Below are positions 9,394 to 19,786 of a DNA stretch of 64,000 bases, in pieces. The notes beneath the pieces were generated by a model. The model was not told the DNA's origin. It made no database searches and saw only the letters and a program-made list of their open reading frames with translations. A program made the translations under genes and the position numbers. Numbering within the stretch: position 1 is the first letter of the stretch; every line of letters starts with the position of its first letter. Location: contig NZ_CAKJTG010000008.1 in the NCBI RefSeq assembly GCF_917563885.1, positions 62,001 to 126,000 of the forward strand. The letters are read 5' to 3'. The stretch is from Pseudoneobacillus rhizosphaerae. Lineage in GTDB: Bacteria > Bacillota > Bacilli > Bacillales > Cytobacillaceae.

Positions 9394-10479
9394 ATGGATA
9401 TTCGGATGAAATGGTATTATCGATTAGGGTTTCTCCTCTTACTATTTGTAGTGACATATGTTTTTTTTAAAATTGGAATGGTTTGGCAGCCGATTTTAAA
9501 AATCATTCTAACGGTTTTATTCCCTTTTTTTGTGGCTGGACTAATAACGTATCTACTACATCCGTTAGTAGAAAAAATCCATCAAATGGGACTTCATCGC
9601 GGGTTAGCAGTGATTATTATTTACACCCTTTTTTTTGGAGGGATAGGATTCGCCTTGTACAAGGGAATTCCTGTTTTTATTAAACAAATAAGAGATCTTA
9701 GTGAAAGTTTACCACAATTTGCCGATCAATATCGATTTTGGCTTAGGGAGATTCAAAATCAAACTTCAGAATGGCCAATGGGAATCCATGAGCGAATAGA
9801 GGATGGAATAGTTGCCTTTGAAGGAAGGCTTGAGCGGCTATTAAGCACAGTTTTAACTAGTATGGTAAACATTTTTAACTCAATTTTTGTGATTGCTCTC
9901 ATTCCATTTATCGCCTTTTATATGTTAAAGGATTTCAAAGTATTAAAGAAGGCAGCTTGGTATTTAACTCCGAAAAAATGGCGACACCAAGGAGTTCATT
10001 TTTTAAGAGATGTTAATGAATCACTTGGTAGCTATATTCGTGGGCAATTACTAGTTTGTGTGATTATCGGTTCTGTTTCTTCAGCTTTGTTCTGGTTTAT
10101 CGATATGAAATATCCGTTATTACTAGGATTTATTATCGGAGTGACAAATGTGATACCTTACTTTGGGCCGGTGATAGGCGCAATACCTGCAGTGATTATT
10201 GCTGCTACCGTTTCGATGAAAATGGTCATATTTATTGCCATTATAATATTTGGGCTTCAATTTTTAGAGGGTAATATATTGTCACCTTTAATTGTGGGGA
10301 AAAGTCTACATATGCATCCACTTATGATTATGATGGCACTCTTAGCCGGTGGTGAAGTAAGTGGTATTCTGGGCTTGATACTAGCTGTACCAATCTTAGC
10401 TGTCGTAAAAGTAGCCATTTTGCATGCGCGAAACCATTTTATGAAAAAGAATGAGGGAACTTTAGATTCAGAACATTGA
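9394..10479 (+). CDS. yrrI: AI-2E family transporter (YrrI-like)
   Basis: 361 aa, ATG with AAAGGAGGG 11 bp upstream. It has about seven or eight membrane segments: two at the N-terminus, an amphipathic soluble domain at about 95-150 and a C-terminal block including GVTNVIPYFGPVIGAIPAVIIA, the PYFGP-type signature of the AI-2E/TqsA/PerM family. These are permeases of varied or unknown substrate, some acting as sodium-proton antiporters, so quorum-signal export should not be assumed. Upstream of alaS as in B. subtilis. Confidence 0.88.
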   Translation: MDIRMKWYYRLGFLLLLFVVTYVFFKIGMVWQPILKIILTVLFPFFVAGLITYLLHPLVEKIHQMGLHRGLAVIIIYTLFFGGIGFALYKGIPVFIKQIRDLSESLPQFADQYRFWLREIQNQTSEWPMGIHERIEDGIVAFEGRLERLLSTVLTSMVNIFNSIFVIALIPFIAFYMLKDFKVLKKAAWYLTPKKWRHQGVHFLRDVNESLGSYIRGQLLVCVIIGSVSSALFWFIDMKYPLLLGFIIGVTNVIPYFGPVIGAIPAVIIAATVSMKMVIFIAIIIFGLQFLEGNILSPLIVGKSLHMHPLMIMMALLAGGEVSGILGLILAVPILAVVKVAILHARNHFMKKNEGTLDSEH

Positions 10480-10539
10480 CAAAGCATTTTTCTGTCGCTA
10501 TAATTCGGCTATATAGTTGTTATATTGTAAAAATGTTGA

Positions 10540-10757
10540 TGGGTCCAGTATGTTATAGTCCATTTCAAGAGAGGAATCTCCATGGCTGTGAGAGATTCTA
10601 AATGAAGGATAACAGAAAGCTATTCCGGAATGCAGCTAATCCCTGCCGTTACTCCCGCGTTAAGGGGCTTGAGAGATGAGTGAGCTTTTCATTCATAATC
10701 AGGGTGGTACCGCGAAGCTTTAGCCCTCGTCCCTGTTTTTGGGATGAGGGCTTTTTT
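10540..10757 (+). promoter_or_regulatory. T-box riboswitch leader controlling alaS
   Basis: The conserved T-box AGGGTGGTACCGCG lies at 10701-10714. It is followed by a terminator, AGCCCTCGTCCC pairing with GGGATGAGGGCT (10722-10752) and a T-run, so uncharged tRNA-Ala should favour the antiterminator. Stem I lies at about 10555-10640; adjacent Ala codons GCA-GCT at 10632-10637 are candidate specifier positions, which I could not fold with certainty. The position directly before alaS agrees with tRNA-Ala sensing. A plausible -10 (TATATT) is near 10519. Confidence 0.93.
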
Positions 10758-10807
10758 GTGTACTTTTTTATTGCTACTATTTGTAAATGAAACTAGGAGG
10801 AAAAAGA

Positions 10808-13441
10808 ATGAAAAATTTATCAGGTTCCGAAATTCGCAGCTTGTTTCTAGATTTTTTTAAAGAAAAAGGACATTCAGTTGAGCCAAGTGCACCGCTAGTA
10901 CCTCATGACGACCCGTCACTGCTATGGATTAATAGTGGTGTTGCTACGTTGAAGAAATATTTTGATGGTCGAGTTATTCCTGATAACCCACGCATCACTA
11001 ATGCTCAAAAATCAATTCGCACAAATGATATTGAAAACGTTGGAAAAACAGCTCGCCATCATACATTCTTTGAAATGCTTGGTAACTTTTCAATTGGTGA
11101 ATATTTCAAAGTAGAGGCAATTGAATGGGCTTGGGAATTTTTAACAGACGAAAAATGGATTGGCTTTGATAAAGAAAAATTATCCGTTACGATCCATCCT
11201 GAAGATCATGAAGCATTTGATATTTGGAAAGATAAAATTGGTATTCCTGAAGAACGAATTATTCGTCTTGAAGGTAATTTCTGGGATATTGGTGAAGGGC
11301 CAAGTGGACCGAATACAGAAATTTTTTACGACCGCGGTGAAGAATATGGGAACGACTTAAACGATCCAGAATTATATCCAGGCGGAGAAAATGATCGTTA
11401 TTTAGAAGTGTGGAATCTTGTGTTCTCACAATTTAACCATAACCCAGATGGCACCTATACTCCACTTCCAAAGAAAAATATTGATACTGGAATGGGCCTA
11501 GAGCGTATGGCATCTGTTGTCCAAAATGTGCCTACAAACTTTGATACCGATTTATTTATGCCTATTATCAATGCGACTGAAGAAATTTCAGGTGAGAAAT
11601 ATCGAGTTAATAAAGATAAAGATGTTGCTTTTAAGGTAATTGCTGATCATATTAGAACGGTTGCTTTCGCTGTAGGAGATGGTGCACTGCCATCTAATGA
11701 AGGTCGTGGTTATGTGTTACGTCGTTTATTGCGCCGCGCTGTTCGCTATGCAAAGCAAATCAACATCAACCGTCCATTTATGTTCGAATTAGTTCCAGTT
11801 GTAGGAGAAATCATGCAAGATTTTTACCCACAAGTAAATGATAAAACAGAGTTTATTCAAAAAGTTATTAAAAACGAGGAAGAGCGTTTCCATGAAACTC
11901 TTCACGATGGATTAGCGATTTTATCAAGCGTAATTAAAAAAGAAAAAGCAAATGGCAACGATACGATTCCAGGTGATGCAATATTCCGTTTGTATGATAC
12001 GTATGGCTTCCCTGTTGAGTTAACAGAGGAATATGCTGAAGAAGAAGGCATGAAGGTCGATCATGAAGGCTTTGAAAAAGAAATGGAGCTTCAACGTGAG
12101 CGTGCTCGTGCTGCAAGACAAGACGTTGATTCTATGCAGGTTCAAGGTGGAGTGTTGGGAGAAATTACAGTAGAAAGTACATTCACTGGATATGACCAAT
12201 TAGAATCTACTTCAACCGTAACCGTATTATTAAAGGATGGTCAACCAATAGATGAGGCTCATCCTGGTGATGAAGTACAATTCATGCTTGATGTTACTCC
12301 TTTTTATGCTGAAAGTGGGGGACAAATTGCCGATAAAGGTACAATTGAAGCTACTGGATTGAGAGTAACTGTTAAGGATATACAAAAGGCTCCAAATGGC
12401 CAAAATCTACATTCAGCAGTTGTGAAAGATGGAATTTTAAAGGCAAATATTGAAGTTGTTGCTAAAGTTGATTCAGAAAATCGTAGTAAAGTGATTAAAA
12501 ATCATACAGCGACTCATCTATTACACAGAGCACTAAAAGATGTATTAGGCGAACATGTTAACCAAGCAGGGTCACAAGTTGGACCTGATCGTTTACGATT
12601 CGATTTCTCACACTTTGGCCAAATTTCACCTGAAGAATTAGAACAAATTGAAAAAATTGTTAATGAACAAATTTGGAAAAGTATTTCCGTGAAAATTGAT
12701 AATATGGCTATTGATGAAGCTAAAAAAATGGGGGCAATGGCGCTATTTGGTGAAAAATATGGTAATATTGTTCGTGTTGTTCAAGTAGCTGATTACAGTA
12801 TCGAGCTTTGTGGTGGCTGTCACGTACCAAATACTTCAACTATTGGTTTATTCAAAATTGCTTCTGAGGGTGGTATTGGAGCAGGTACAAGAAGAATTGA
12901 AGCTGTTACCGGTGAGGAAGCCTACAAGTTGCTAAATTCACAAATTGGATTATTAAAAGAAGTTGCTGATAAACTTAAGAGTAATCCAAAAGATGTTCCA
13001 ACTCGCTTAGATGGACTATTAGCAGAAATGAAGCAGTTACAAAAAGAAAATGAATCACTTGCAGCTAAATTAGGTAATATCGAAGCAGGGAATCTCGTTT
13101 CGAAAGTAAAGGAAATCAACGGAGTTCAAGTTTTAGTTGCGAAAGTACAAGCAAGTGATATGAACAATTTACGAAATATGGCGGATGAGCTCAAACAAAA
13201 ATTACAATCCGCTGTGCTTGTATTAGGTAGTAATACCGATGGTAAGGTACAATTAATTGCTGCAGTAACTAGTGATTTGATCGAAAAGGGTTACCATGCA
13301 GGGAAAATTGTGAAAGAAGTAGCACTTCGTTGTGATGGAAGTGGTGGTGGACGCCCTGACATGGCACAAGCTGGAGGAAAGGATCCTAATAAATTAGACA
13401 GTGCTTTAAATTACGTTGAAGAATTTCTTCAAACGGTTTAG
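10808..13441 (+). CDS. alaS: Alanyl-tRNA synthetase
   Basis: 877 aa from ATG 10808; AGGAGG at 10796-10801 places the start here rather than at the upstream in-frame ATG 10787. Order: class II catalytic domain ([28 protein letters not shown]), tRNA-recognition helices, editing domain with the zinc motif [11 protein letters not shown] and ELCGGCHV, and the C-terminal C-Ala/DHHA1 domain ending [14 protein letters not shown]. It charges tRNA-Ala. Full length, under T-box control. Confidence 0.97.
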   Translation: MKNLSGSEIRSLFLDFFKEKGHSVEPSAPLVPHDDPSLLWINSGVATLKKYFDGRVIPDNPRITNAQKSIRTNDIENVGKTARHHTFFEMLGNFSIGEYFKVEAIEWAWEFLTDEKWIGFDKEKLSVTIHPEDHEAFDIWKDKIGIPEERIIRLEGNFWDIGEGPSGPNTEIFYDRGEEYGNDLNDPELYPGGENDRYLEVWNLVFSQFNHNPDGTYTPLPKKNIDTGMGLERMASVVQNVPTNFDTDLFMPIINATEEISGEKYRVNKDKDVAFKVIADHIRTVAFAVGDGALPSNEGRGYVLRRLLRRAVRYAKQININRPFMFELVPVVGEIMQDFYPQVNDKTEFIQKVIKNEEERFHETLHDGLAILSSVIKKEKANGNDTIPGDAIFRLYDTYGFPVELTEEYAEEEGMKVDHEGFEKEMELQRERARAARQDVDSMQVQGGVLGEITVESTFTGYDQLESTSTVTVLLKDGQPIDEAHPGDEVQFMLDVTPFYAESGGQIADKGTIEATGLRVTVKDIQKAPNGQNLHSAVVKDGILKANIEVVAKVDSENRSKVIKNHTATHLLHRALKDVLGEHVNQAGSQVGPDRLRFDFSHFGQISPEELEQIEKIVNEQIWKSISVKIDNMAIDEAKKMGAMALFGEKYGNIVRVVQVADYSIELCGGCHVPNTSTIGLFKIASEGGIGAGTRRIEAVTGEEAYKLLNSQIGLLKEVADKLKSNPKDVPTRLDGLLAEMKQLQKENESLAAKLGNIEAGNLVSKVKEINGVQVLVAKVQASDMNNLRNMADELKQKLQSAVLVLGSNTDGKVQLIAAVTSDLIEKGYHAGKIVKEVALRCDGSGGGRPDMAQAGGKDPNKLDSALNYVEEFLQTV

Positions 13442-13524
13442 GTTTAACATTAGGACAAACTAGTGTAGAATATAGGTAACAATTAACATTTGTATCCTGC
13501 CAACAAAAAAGCGAGGTGCTTAAT

Positions 13525-13791
13525 GTGAGTTCATTTGATAAAACGATGAGATTTAATTTTCCTGAAGAGCCGTATGAACATGATGTAAATGAGGTATTAT
13601 TGAAAGTGTATGAGGCTTTACAAGAAAAAGGGTACAATCCTATCAATCAAATTGTCGGTTATTTACTATCAGGTGACCCAGCCTATATCCCCAGACATCA
13701 AGACGCTAGAAGTATTATCCGTAAGCTTGAAAGAGATGAAATTATTGAAGAGCTAGTAAAGTTTTACTTAAAGAGACATCGTGAGGGATAA
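13525..13791 (+). CDS. ireB: IreB family regulatory phosphoprotein (YrzL-like)
   Basis: 88 aa from GTG 13525 (SSFDKTMRF) with GCGAGGTG about 7 bp upstream; an upstream GTG at 13516 overlaps that site. It matches the UPF0297/IreB family ([35 protein letters not shown]). In Enterococcus, IreB is a substrate of the Ser/Thr kinase IreK and modulates cephalosporin tolerance. The alaS-ireB-ruvX-DUF1292 order is widely kept in Firmicutes. Confidence 0.92.
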   Translation: MSSFDKTMRFNFPEEPYEHDVNEVLLKVYEALQEKGYNPINQIVGYLLSGDPAYIPRHQDARSIIRKLERDEIIEELVKFYLKRHREG

Positions 13792-13793
13792 AC

Positions 13794-14210
13794 ATGCGTG
13801 TAATGGGTCTAGACGTCGGCTCTAAAACAGTCGGCGTTGCTATTAGTGATGAATTAGGATGGACAGCTCAAGGCCTAGAAACATTAAAGATAAACGAAGA
13901 ACAAAATTTGTTTGGCTTTGAGCAGCTTGGAAAACTCATTCACGAGTATAAAGTAGAAAAAGTAGTCGTAGGTCTTCCGAAGAATATGAACGGAACGATT
14001 GGTCCTCGCGGCGAAGCAAGCCAAAAGTTTGCGCAAGAGCTTGAAACAAGATTCGGCATTACGCCCATTCTATGGGATGAGCGTCTGACCACGATGGCAG
14101 CAGAACGAGTTTTAATAGAGGCCGACGTAAGTCGAAAAAAGCGAAAAAAGGTCATTGATAAAATGGCAGCTGTTATGATCCTTCAAGGATATCTTGACAG
14201 TAAAAATTAA
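13794..14210 (+). CDS. ruvX: RuvX/YqgF Holliday-junction resolvase-like nuclease
   Basis: 138 aa, ATG 2 bp after ireB. It has an RNase-H-like fold: [16 protein letters not shown] at the N-terminus carries the first catalytic Asp, [16 protein letters not shown] and [14 protein letters not shown] carry the others. YqgF proteins act in pre-16S rRNA 5'-end maturation and have been proposed as alternative resolvases. Co-transcribed with ireB and the DUF1292 gene. Confidence 0.94.
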   Translation: MRVMGLDVGSKTVGVAISDELGWTAQGLETLKINEEQNLFGFEQLGKLIHEYKVEKVVVGLPKNMNGTIGPRGEASQKFAQELETRFGITPILWDERLTTMAAERVLIEADVSRKKRKKVIDKMAAVMILQGYLDSKN

Positions 14211-14222
14211 TGAGGTGAAAAC

Positions 14223-14522
14223 ATGGAAAACGGTGAAAAAAATATTACAGTAATTGATGAAAATGGTAATGAAACTTTATGTGAAATCCTTCTTACATTT
14301 GATTCAGAGCAATTCGGTAAATCATATGTGTTATACACACCAGTAGGTTCAGATGATGAAAACGAAGATGAAGAATTAGAAATTCATGCTTATTCATATA
14401 ATCCAGGTGAAGGTGAAGATGGCGGAGAATTAATGCCAATCGAAACTGAAGAAGAATGGGATATGATCGAGGAAATGGTAAATACCTTCTTTGATGAGCA
14501 AGAGGAAGAAGACAACGAATAA
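14223..14522 (+). CDS. DUF1292 acidic protein (YrzB-like)
   Basis: 99 aa, very acidic (runs such as [10 protein letters not shown] and EEQEEEDNE). [21 protein letters not shown] and Y-V-LYTPVG match DUF1292. SD TGAGGTGAA. Function unknown; it almost always follows ruvX in Bacillales. A strong terminator follows the stop. Confidence 0.88.
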   Translation: MENGEKNITVIDENGNETLCEILLTFDSEQFGKSYVLYTPVGSDDENEDEELEIHAYSYNPGEGEDGGELMPIETEEEWDMIEEMVNTFFDEQEEEDNE

Positions 14523-14526
14523 AATG

Positions 14527-14558
14527 AAAAACCGACCTTAATAGGTCGGTTTTTTTTT
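14527..14558 (+). terminator. Terminator closing the alaS-ireB-ruvX-yrzB group
   Basis: AAAAACCGACCT pairs with AGGTCGGTTTTT around a TAAT loop, followed by further T. Confidence 0.9.
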
Positions 14559-14696
14559 AGAAATACGACATATCCCATTAAGAAACCTAATATTTCTACA
14601 AACTTAGCTAAAAAATATAGTATAATGATTCGAGATAAGATTTAGACAATAGGGAAAGCAATCAAAAATCCCTGACAGTTAGGGGGAATAAAAGTG

Positions 14697-15824
14697 ATGG
14701 ACGACCATAAATCGAAGAAAGAAACGGTACGACAAAAACTCCTAGAGCAGCAAAAAGAAGCAAGGATCGCTAGAAAAATTGTTTTTATCATCACTACAGT
14801 TATTTTGGTACTAGCAATCAGTATCATAGGTGGAGGTTATTATTATATTTCATCAGCATTAAAGCCAGTTAATCCAGAAAGCAAGCTTGAGAAAAAAATT
14901 GAGATTCCGATAGGCTCTTCAGTAACAGGTATTTCACAAATATTAGAAGAGAATGGAATTATAAAAAATGCTAAGGTTTTTAAATACTATGTGAAATTTA
15001 AAAATGAATCTGGCTTTATGGCAGGAGATTATACACTTAGTCCATCAATGACAATTCCTACTATTATTGATAACTTAAAAACTGGATTAGTCAATAAAGA
15101 AGTAGCACTAAAAATTACCCTTCCAGAAGGAATACAGCTACAGCAAATAGCTGAAATCATAGCAAATAAGACCAATCAAGAATCAACAGATGTCTTAAAA
15201 ACCCTGAATGATAAGAAATTCATTGAAGCTTTAATGAAAAAGTATCCTACTGTATTAACAAAGGAAATTTTTGCTGAAGATATTAAATACCCATTAGAAG
15301 GCTATTTATATCCAGCAACGTATTCTTTTTATAAGGATAATCCAACTCTTGAAGAAGTAGTATCCGTCATGATCGAGAAAACAAATGATGTACTGGGCGG
15401 TTATTGGGATGAGATGGAAAAGCAGAAGTATACTCCTCATAAGCTATTAACAATGGCTTCTTTAATCGAGGAGGAGGCGACAGAACAGGTTGATCGACAC
15501 AAAATATCAAGCGTCTTTTTTAATCGAATCGAAGTAGGTATGCCTTTACAAACAGATCCAACCGTGCTTTATGCAAAGGGTAAGCATAAAAGTAGGGTCT
15601 TATATGAAGATTTGGAAGTAGATTCTCCTTATAATACTTATAAAGTCAAAGGATTACCGCCAAGTCCAATAGCGAATGCAGGTTCCATGTCGATTGAAGC
15701 CTCCTTATTTCCAGAGGAAACCGACTACCTATTTTTCTTAGCTACACCAGAAGGAGAAGTCCTATTCTCTAAAACATTGAATGAACATAATCAGAAAAAG
15801 GCTGAACATATAACGAATAATTAA
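14697..15824 (+). CDS. mltG: Endolytic murein transglycosylase MltG (YrrL)
   Basis: 375 aa from ATG 14697 (GTG 14694 is also possible; TAGGGGGA is upstream). A cytoplasmic basic N-terminus is followed by one membrane helix (IVFIITTVILVLAISIIGG, about 25-45), a LysM-like segment, then the YceG catalytic domain with LITMASLIEEEA-type motif (LLTMASLIEEEATEQ, catalytic Glu) and LQTDPTVLYA. It cuts nascent glycan strands at the membrane and sets strand length. A TATAAT lies near 14620, so it has its own promoter. Confidence 0.93.
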   Translation: MDDHKSKKETVRQKLLEQQKEARIARKIVFIITTVILVLAISIIGGGYYYISSALKPVNPESKLEKKIEIPIGSSVTGISQILEENGIIKNAKVFKYYVKFKNESGFMAGDYTLSPSMTIPTIIDNLKTGLVNKEVALKITLPEGIQLQQIAEIIANKTNQESTDVLKTLNDKKFIEALMKKYPTVLTKEIFAEDIKYPLEGYLYPATYSFYKDNPTLEEVVSVMIEKTNDVLGGYWDEMEKQKYTPHKLLTMASLIEEEATEQVDRHKISSVFFNRIEVGMPLQTDPTVLYAKGKHKSRVLYEDLEVDSPYNTYKVKGLPPSPIANAGSMSIEASLFPEETDYLFFLATPEGEVLFSKTLNEHNQKKAEHITNN

Positions 15825-15840
15825 AACTAATTTAGAATTG

Positions 15841-15984
15841 TCCAGCTACAGCGCCTAGCCCCTCGATGGAAGAAATAAACCCCTTTCTTCCTAGGTCATA
15901 AGCCACTCCCATTAATAAGGCAAAACCACCTTCTTAATGGGAGCGTCTTATGCTTGTCGGGGCTGACCAAGGCGCTTTCGCTTT
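15841..15984. repeat. Dispersed structured intergenic repeat, copy 1 (longer variant)
   Basis: Shares with 27855-27972 the blocks CAGCGCCTAGCCCCTCGA, GGTCATAAGCCA, CGTCTTATGC, TAGTCGGG/TTGTCGGGG and AAGGCGCTTTCGCTTT. Nested stems can form: AGCGCCT/AGGCGCT, AGCCCC/GGGGCT, ATAAG/CTTAT and an inner ACTCCCATTAA/TTAATGGGAG. Copy 1 has an extra small hairpin (GGAAGAA...TTCTTCC) absent from copy 2. No coding capacity. It lies 3' of mltG. Similar long cloverleaf-like repeats recur in Bacillaceae intergenic regions. Confidence 0.85.
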
Positions 15985-15990
15985 TCTAAG

Positions 15991-16027
15991 TGGGAATCAG
16001 AGAAAAATTAGCATTCCCTCTTTTTTT
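15991..16027 (+). terminator. Probable mltG terminator, downstream of the repeat
   Basis: TGGGAAT pairs with ATTCCC(T) around an AT-rich loop of about 16 nt, then seven T. It lies within the 397-bp gap between mltG and trmR, which otherwise holds the repeat and a possible small RNA ending in a second terminator at about 16126-16150. Confidence 0.6.
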
Positions 16028-16125
16028 ATGTTAAAATAATTCAAGTGTTTTGGTATAGGGACTTTATAGTAGAGTCGAGTAGCGTTATCCACAGTAGTGA
16101 GGAAACAAGCCCTATGGTGCTTGGG

Positions 16126-16150
16126 AAAAATGATGTAAGATCATTTTTTT
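16126..16150 (+). terminator. Hairpin terminator upstream of trmR
   Basis: AAAATGAT pairs with ATCATTTT around GTAAG, then a T-run. A CAAGC...GCTTG hairpin lies just before it. It could end a short transcript starting near 16040; no gene is seen in that interval. Confidence 0.6.
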
Positions 16151-16221
16151 GTAAAATCACACGGTGAACGCTTTTTTTCATGTCTAAATCAAAGTAAAGA
16201 TTAGGATAGAGGTGGTGCAGC

Positions 16222-16860
16222 TTGATTAAAGAAGAGTTGCAAACATATATCGAAAAGAAAATTCAGCCTAGAAACGAACTGCTTCATGAAATGGAAGAGT
16301 ATGCATTAGTTGAAAATGTTCCGATAATGGAATTAATCGGTATTGAAGCATTACTGCAAATACTTCGAATTCATCACCCAAGTGTCATACTTGAGGTTGG
16401 AGCGGCAATTGGATATTCGGCCTTACGAATGTCTTTTGCACTGCCAGAAGCTAAGATAATTACAATTGAACGTGATGAAGAACGGGCAAAAAAAGCAGAT
16501 ACCTACATCAATCGAGCGAGAAAAAATTCTAATGTAATATTAATTAAAGGTGATGCACTTGAAGCAGAAGAAATAATTAAAGCACATGGTCCATTTGATG
16601 CGATTTTTATCGATGCAGCGAAGGGTCAATACCAGCGCTTTTTTGAAATATATACAAAATACTTAAATGCAAATGGCATCATTATCACCGATAATATTCT
16701 TTTTAAAGGATTAGTTTGTGAGGAGAAAATCGAAAACAAGCGAATACGTAGTCTAGTAAAAAAAATCGATGGATTTAATGATTGGTTAATGAACCATCCT
16801 GACTACGACACAGCCATTCTTCCAGTTGGAGACGGAATTGCAATTAGTAAAAAGAGGTGA
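16222..16860 (+). CDS. trmR: tRNA 5-hydroxyuridine(34) O-methyltransferase TrmR (YrrM)
   Basis: 212 aa from TTG 16222 with AGAGGTGGTG upstream. It is a class I SAM methyltransferase: VILEVGAAIGYSALRM (motif I), ITIERDEERA, ALEAEEII, and FDAIFIDAAKGQYQRFF as in O-methyltransferase family 3, with a metal-site Asp in ITDNILFKG. In B. subtilis, TrmR makes 5-methoxyuridine at tRNA position 34 from the ho5U produced by TrhP1/TrhP2, whose genes follow directly. Confidence 0.9.
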   Translation: MIKEELQTYIEKKIQPRNELLHEMEEYALVENVPIMELIGIEALLQILRIHHPSVILEVGAAIGYSALRMSFALPEAKIITIERDEERAKKADTYINRARKNSNVILIKGDALEAEEIIKAHGPFDAIFIDAAKGQYQRFFEIYTKYLNANGIIITDNILFKGLVCEEKIENKRIRSLVKKIDGFNDWLMNHPDYDTAILPVGDGIAISKKR

Positions 16861-16865
16861 AAGGT

Positions 16866-17789
16866 ATGAAAAAGCCAGAATTATTAGTAACACCTACAAA
16901 GGTTGAAGATATTCATTCATTAATTGCTGCTGGAGCAGATGCATTTGTTATTGGTGAACAGCGGTATGGATTACGTCTAGCTGGTGAATTTAACCGTAGT
17001 GATGTCCAAAAGGCAATTGGAATTGCCCACGAATACGGTAAAAAAGTGTATGTCGCCATGAATGCGATTTTTCATAACAATAAAATGGACGAGCTTAGCG
17101 ATTATCTACAATTTTTAAAGGAACAAAATGTAGATGCCGTTATATTTGGGGATCCTGCTGTTCTTATGACTGCAAGAGAAGTAGCTCCGGAATTGCCATT
17201 ACACTGGAATACAGAAACAACAGCAACAAACTGGTTTACTTGTAACTATTGGGGTAAACGTGGGGCTAAACGAGCTGTTTTAGCACGTGAAATTAATATG
17301 GATGCCATCATTGAAATAAAAGAAAACGCTGAAGTAGAAATTGAGGTACAAGTACACGGTATGACAGCTATGTTTCAATCCAAGCGATCATTATTAGGCC
17401 ATTATTTTGAGTATCAAGGTAATGTAAATGAACTAGATAAGCAACAAAAGAATATGATTCTACATGATAAAGAACGTGCTAATAAATATCCGATTTTTGA
17501 GGATGAAAATGGAACGCACATCATGAGCCCTAATGACATTTGTATCATTGATGAACTTCAAGAGCTATTAGAGGCGGGTATTAACTCACTTAAGATTGAT
17601 GGAATTCTCCATTCTTCTGAATACATTATCGAAGTCACTAAGTTATATCGAGAAGCTGTCGATTTATTTCACGAAGATCCAGATCTTTACGACGATAAAA
17701 AAAGTGAATTCCTTGAGAAAATTGAGGCTATCCAACCGGAAAATCGACCTTTGGATACTGGATTTTTCTTTAAAGAAACCGTTTATTAA
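16866..17789 (+). CDS. trhP1: tRNA uridine(34) hydroxylation protein TrhP1 (U32 family, YrrN)
   Basis: 307 aa from ATG 16866, with AGAGGTGAAAGG ahead; it starts just after the trmR stop. U32 'peptidase' family features: PELLVTPTKVEDIHSLIAAGADAFVIG and the late SPNDICIIDELQELLEAGINSLKIDG. Unlike TrhP2 it lacks the cluster of cysteines, and the HGMTAMFQSKRSLL segment replaces [13 protein letters not shown]. subtilis YrrN is needed with YrrO for ho5U34 formation. Confidence 0.9.
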   Translation: MKKPELLVTPTKVEDIHSLIAAGADAFVIGEQRYGLRLAGEFNRSDVQKAIGIAHEYGKKVYVAMNAIFHNNKMDELSDYLQFLKEQNVDAVIFGDPAVLMTAREVAPELPLHWNTETTATNWFTCNYWGKRGAKRAVLAREINMDAIIEIKENAEVEIEVQVHGMTAMFQSKRSLLGHYFEYQGNVNELDKQQKNMILHDKERANKYPIFEDENGTHIMSPNDICIIDELQELLEAGINSLKIDGILHSSEYIIEVTKLYREAVDLFHEDPDLYDDKKSEFLEKIEAIQPENRPLDTGFFFKETVY

Positions 17790-17830
17790 GCTCATAAACA
17801 GCAGGACAAATATATAGGAGGTACACAACA

Positions 17831-19099
17831 ATGGTCACTACAAAACAACCGATTTTTCAATTTATTGATGGAAAACGCGTAATTGTAAAAAAGCCAGAGT
17901 TACTTGCACCAGCAGGAAATCTTGAAAAGCTTAAAATTGCTGTCCATTATGGAGCAGATGCTGTTTTTATAGGTGGCCAAGAATATGGTCTACGCTCAAA
18001 CGCCGACAATTTTACGTTCGAAGAAATGAAAGAAGGCGTAGAATTTGCAAATAAATATGGAGCAAGAATATATGTAACTACAAATATTTTCGCCCATAAT
18101 GAAAATATTGACGGGTTAGAAGAGTATTTAGAAGGTATTCAAGAAGCGGGAGTAGCAGGAATAATTGTTGCTGACCCGTTAATTATTGAAACATGTAAAA
18201 AGGTTGCTCCTAAACTTGAAATTCATTTAAGTACCCAACAATCACTATCCAACTGGAAGGCTGTTCAATATTGGAAAGAAGAAGGCTTAGAGCGGGTCGT
18301 CTTAGCACGTGAAACAAGTGCAGAAGAAATCCAATTAATGAAAGAAAAAGTGGATATCGAAATTGAAACGTTCATTCATGGGGCTATGTGTATTGCTTAT
18401 TCTGGTCGTTGTACATTGAGTAACCATATGACAGCGCGCGATTCAAATCGTGGTGGCTGTTGCCAATCATGTCGATGGGATTATGACTTATACGAGCAAA
18501 CATCTGACGAAGAAAAAGCGTTATTTAAGGATGAAGATGCACCATTTGCGATGAGTCCTAAGGATTTAAAGCTGATTGAATCCATCCCTAGAATGATTGA
18601 AATCGGTATTGATAGCTTGAAAATCGAAGGTCGTATGAAGTCAATTCACTATATTGCAACGGTTGTAAGTGTGTATCGAAAAGTAATTGATGCCTATTGT
18701 GCGGATCCCGATCATTTCAAAATTCAAAAGGAATGGCTAGAGGAATTAGATAAATGTGCAAACCGTGAAACAGCTACTGCATTTTTTGAAGGCGTTCCTG
18801 GGTATAAAGAGCAAATGTTTGGAAATCATAGCAAAAAGACAACCTTTGATTTCGTTGGACTAGTGCTTGATTATAACCATGAAACGAAAATTGTTACCCT
18901 TCAACAGCGTAATCACTTTAAACCAGGTAATGAAGTTGAGTTCTTTGGACCGGAAATCGAGAATTTCACTCAGGTTATTGATAAGATTTGGGATGAAAAA
19001 GGAAACGAACTAGATGCGGCACGTCATCCATTACAAATTGTTCAATTTAAAGTTGATCAACCGGTTTACCCTAACAACATGATGCGAAAGGAGCTCTAA
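17831..19099 (+). CDS. trhP2: tRNA uridine(34) hydroxylation protein TrhP2 (U32 family, YrrO)
   Basis: 422 aa, ATG with ATAGGAGG upstream. U32 core: [28 protein letters not shown], and the family signature [34 protein letters not shown] followed by CQSC. The cysteines there with a later Cys may hold an Fe-S cluster, as reported for E. coli TrhP. The C-terminal barrel (about 340-422) is extra relative to TrhP1. Uses prephenate-derived pathway input for ho5U34 in known homologs. Same operon as trmR and trhP1. Confidence 0.92.
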   Translation: MVTTKQPIFQFIDGKRVIVKKPELLAPAGNLEKLKIAVHYGADAVFIGGQEYGLRSNADNFTFEEMKEGVEFANKYGARIYVTTNIFAHNENIDGLEEYLEGIQEAGVAGIIVADPLIIETCKKVAPKLEIHLSTQQSLSNWKAVQYWKEEGLERVVLARETSAEEIQLMKEKVDIEIETFIHGAMCIAYSGRCTLSNHMTARDSNRGGCCQSCRWDYDLYEQTSDEEKALFKDEDAPFAMSPKDLKLIESIPRMIEIGIDSLKIEGRMKSIHYIATVVSVYRKVIDAYCADPDHFKIQKEWLEELDKCANRETATAFFEGVPGYKEQMFGNHSKKTTFDFVGLVLDYNHETKIVTLQQRNHFKPGNEVEFFGPEIENFTQVIDKIWDEKGNELDAARHPLQIVQFKVDQPVYPNNMMRKEL

Positions 19100-19104
19100 C
19101 TAGA

Positions 19105-19740
19105 ATGGAACGCAAGCCAGTTGTTATCGGTGTTGCCGGGGGATCCGGCTCAGGAAAAACTAGTGTTACAAAATCAATTTATGATTCGTTTAAAGGGCAT
19201 TCCATTTTAATGCTAGAGCAAGATTTTTATTATAAGGATCAAAGTCACCTTCCATTTGAAGAACGATTAAAAACGAATTATGATCATCCCTTGGCCTTTG
19301 ATAATGACCTATTAATTGAACATATCAATAAACTTTTAAATCATGAAGCGATTGAAAAGCCCGTTTATGATTACGCTGTTCATACACGCTCTGACCAAGT
19401 AATATATGTTGAACCTCAGGATGTTATTATTTTAGAAGGAATTTTAGTTTTAGAGGATGAGCGTTTACGCGATTTAATGGATATTAAACTTTTTGTAGAT
19501 ACAGATGCAGACCTTCGAATCATTAGACGAATGTTGCGAGATATTAAGGAAAGAGGCCGTTCAATTGATTCTGTTATTGACCAATATATTGGGGTTGTAC
19601 GACCAATGCATAACCAGTTTATTGAACCAACAAAAAGATATGCGGACGTGATTATCCCAGAAGGTGGACACAATCATGTTGCAATCGATTTAATGGTAAC
19701 AAAAATTCAAACAATTCTTGAACAAAAGTCTTTTTTATGA
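19105..19740 (+). CDS. udk: Uridine kinase
   Basis: 211 aa. P-loop [17 protein letters not shown] at the N-terminus, then [25 protein letters not shown] and the lid arginines in [16 protein letters not shown]. It phosphorylates uridine and cytidine with ATP or GTP (pyrimidine salvage). The ATG is 5 bp after the trhP2 stop, so it joins the trmR operon, as in B. subtilis. Confidence 0.95.
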   Translation: MERKPVVIGVAGGSGSGKTSVTKSIYDSFKGHSILMLEQDFYYKDQSHLPFEERLKTNYDHPLAFDNDLLIEHINKLLNHEAIEKPVYDYAVHTRSDQVIYVEPQDVIILEGILVLEDERLRDLMDIKLFVDTDADLRIIRRMLRDIKERGRSIDSVIDQYIGVVRPMHNQFIEPTKRYADVIIPEGGHNHVAIDLMVTKIQTILEQKSFL

Positions 19741-19786
19741 AACAATAGCATAGATAATCTTTAAACTCTGTTAATTTTTTGGAAAA

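Noticed and set aside
9394-10479. Autoinducer-2 exporter as a firm function
   Set aside because: The AI-2E family name is historical and members have other activities; only the family is supported.
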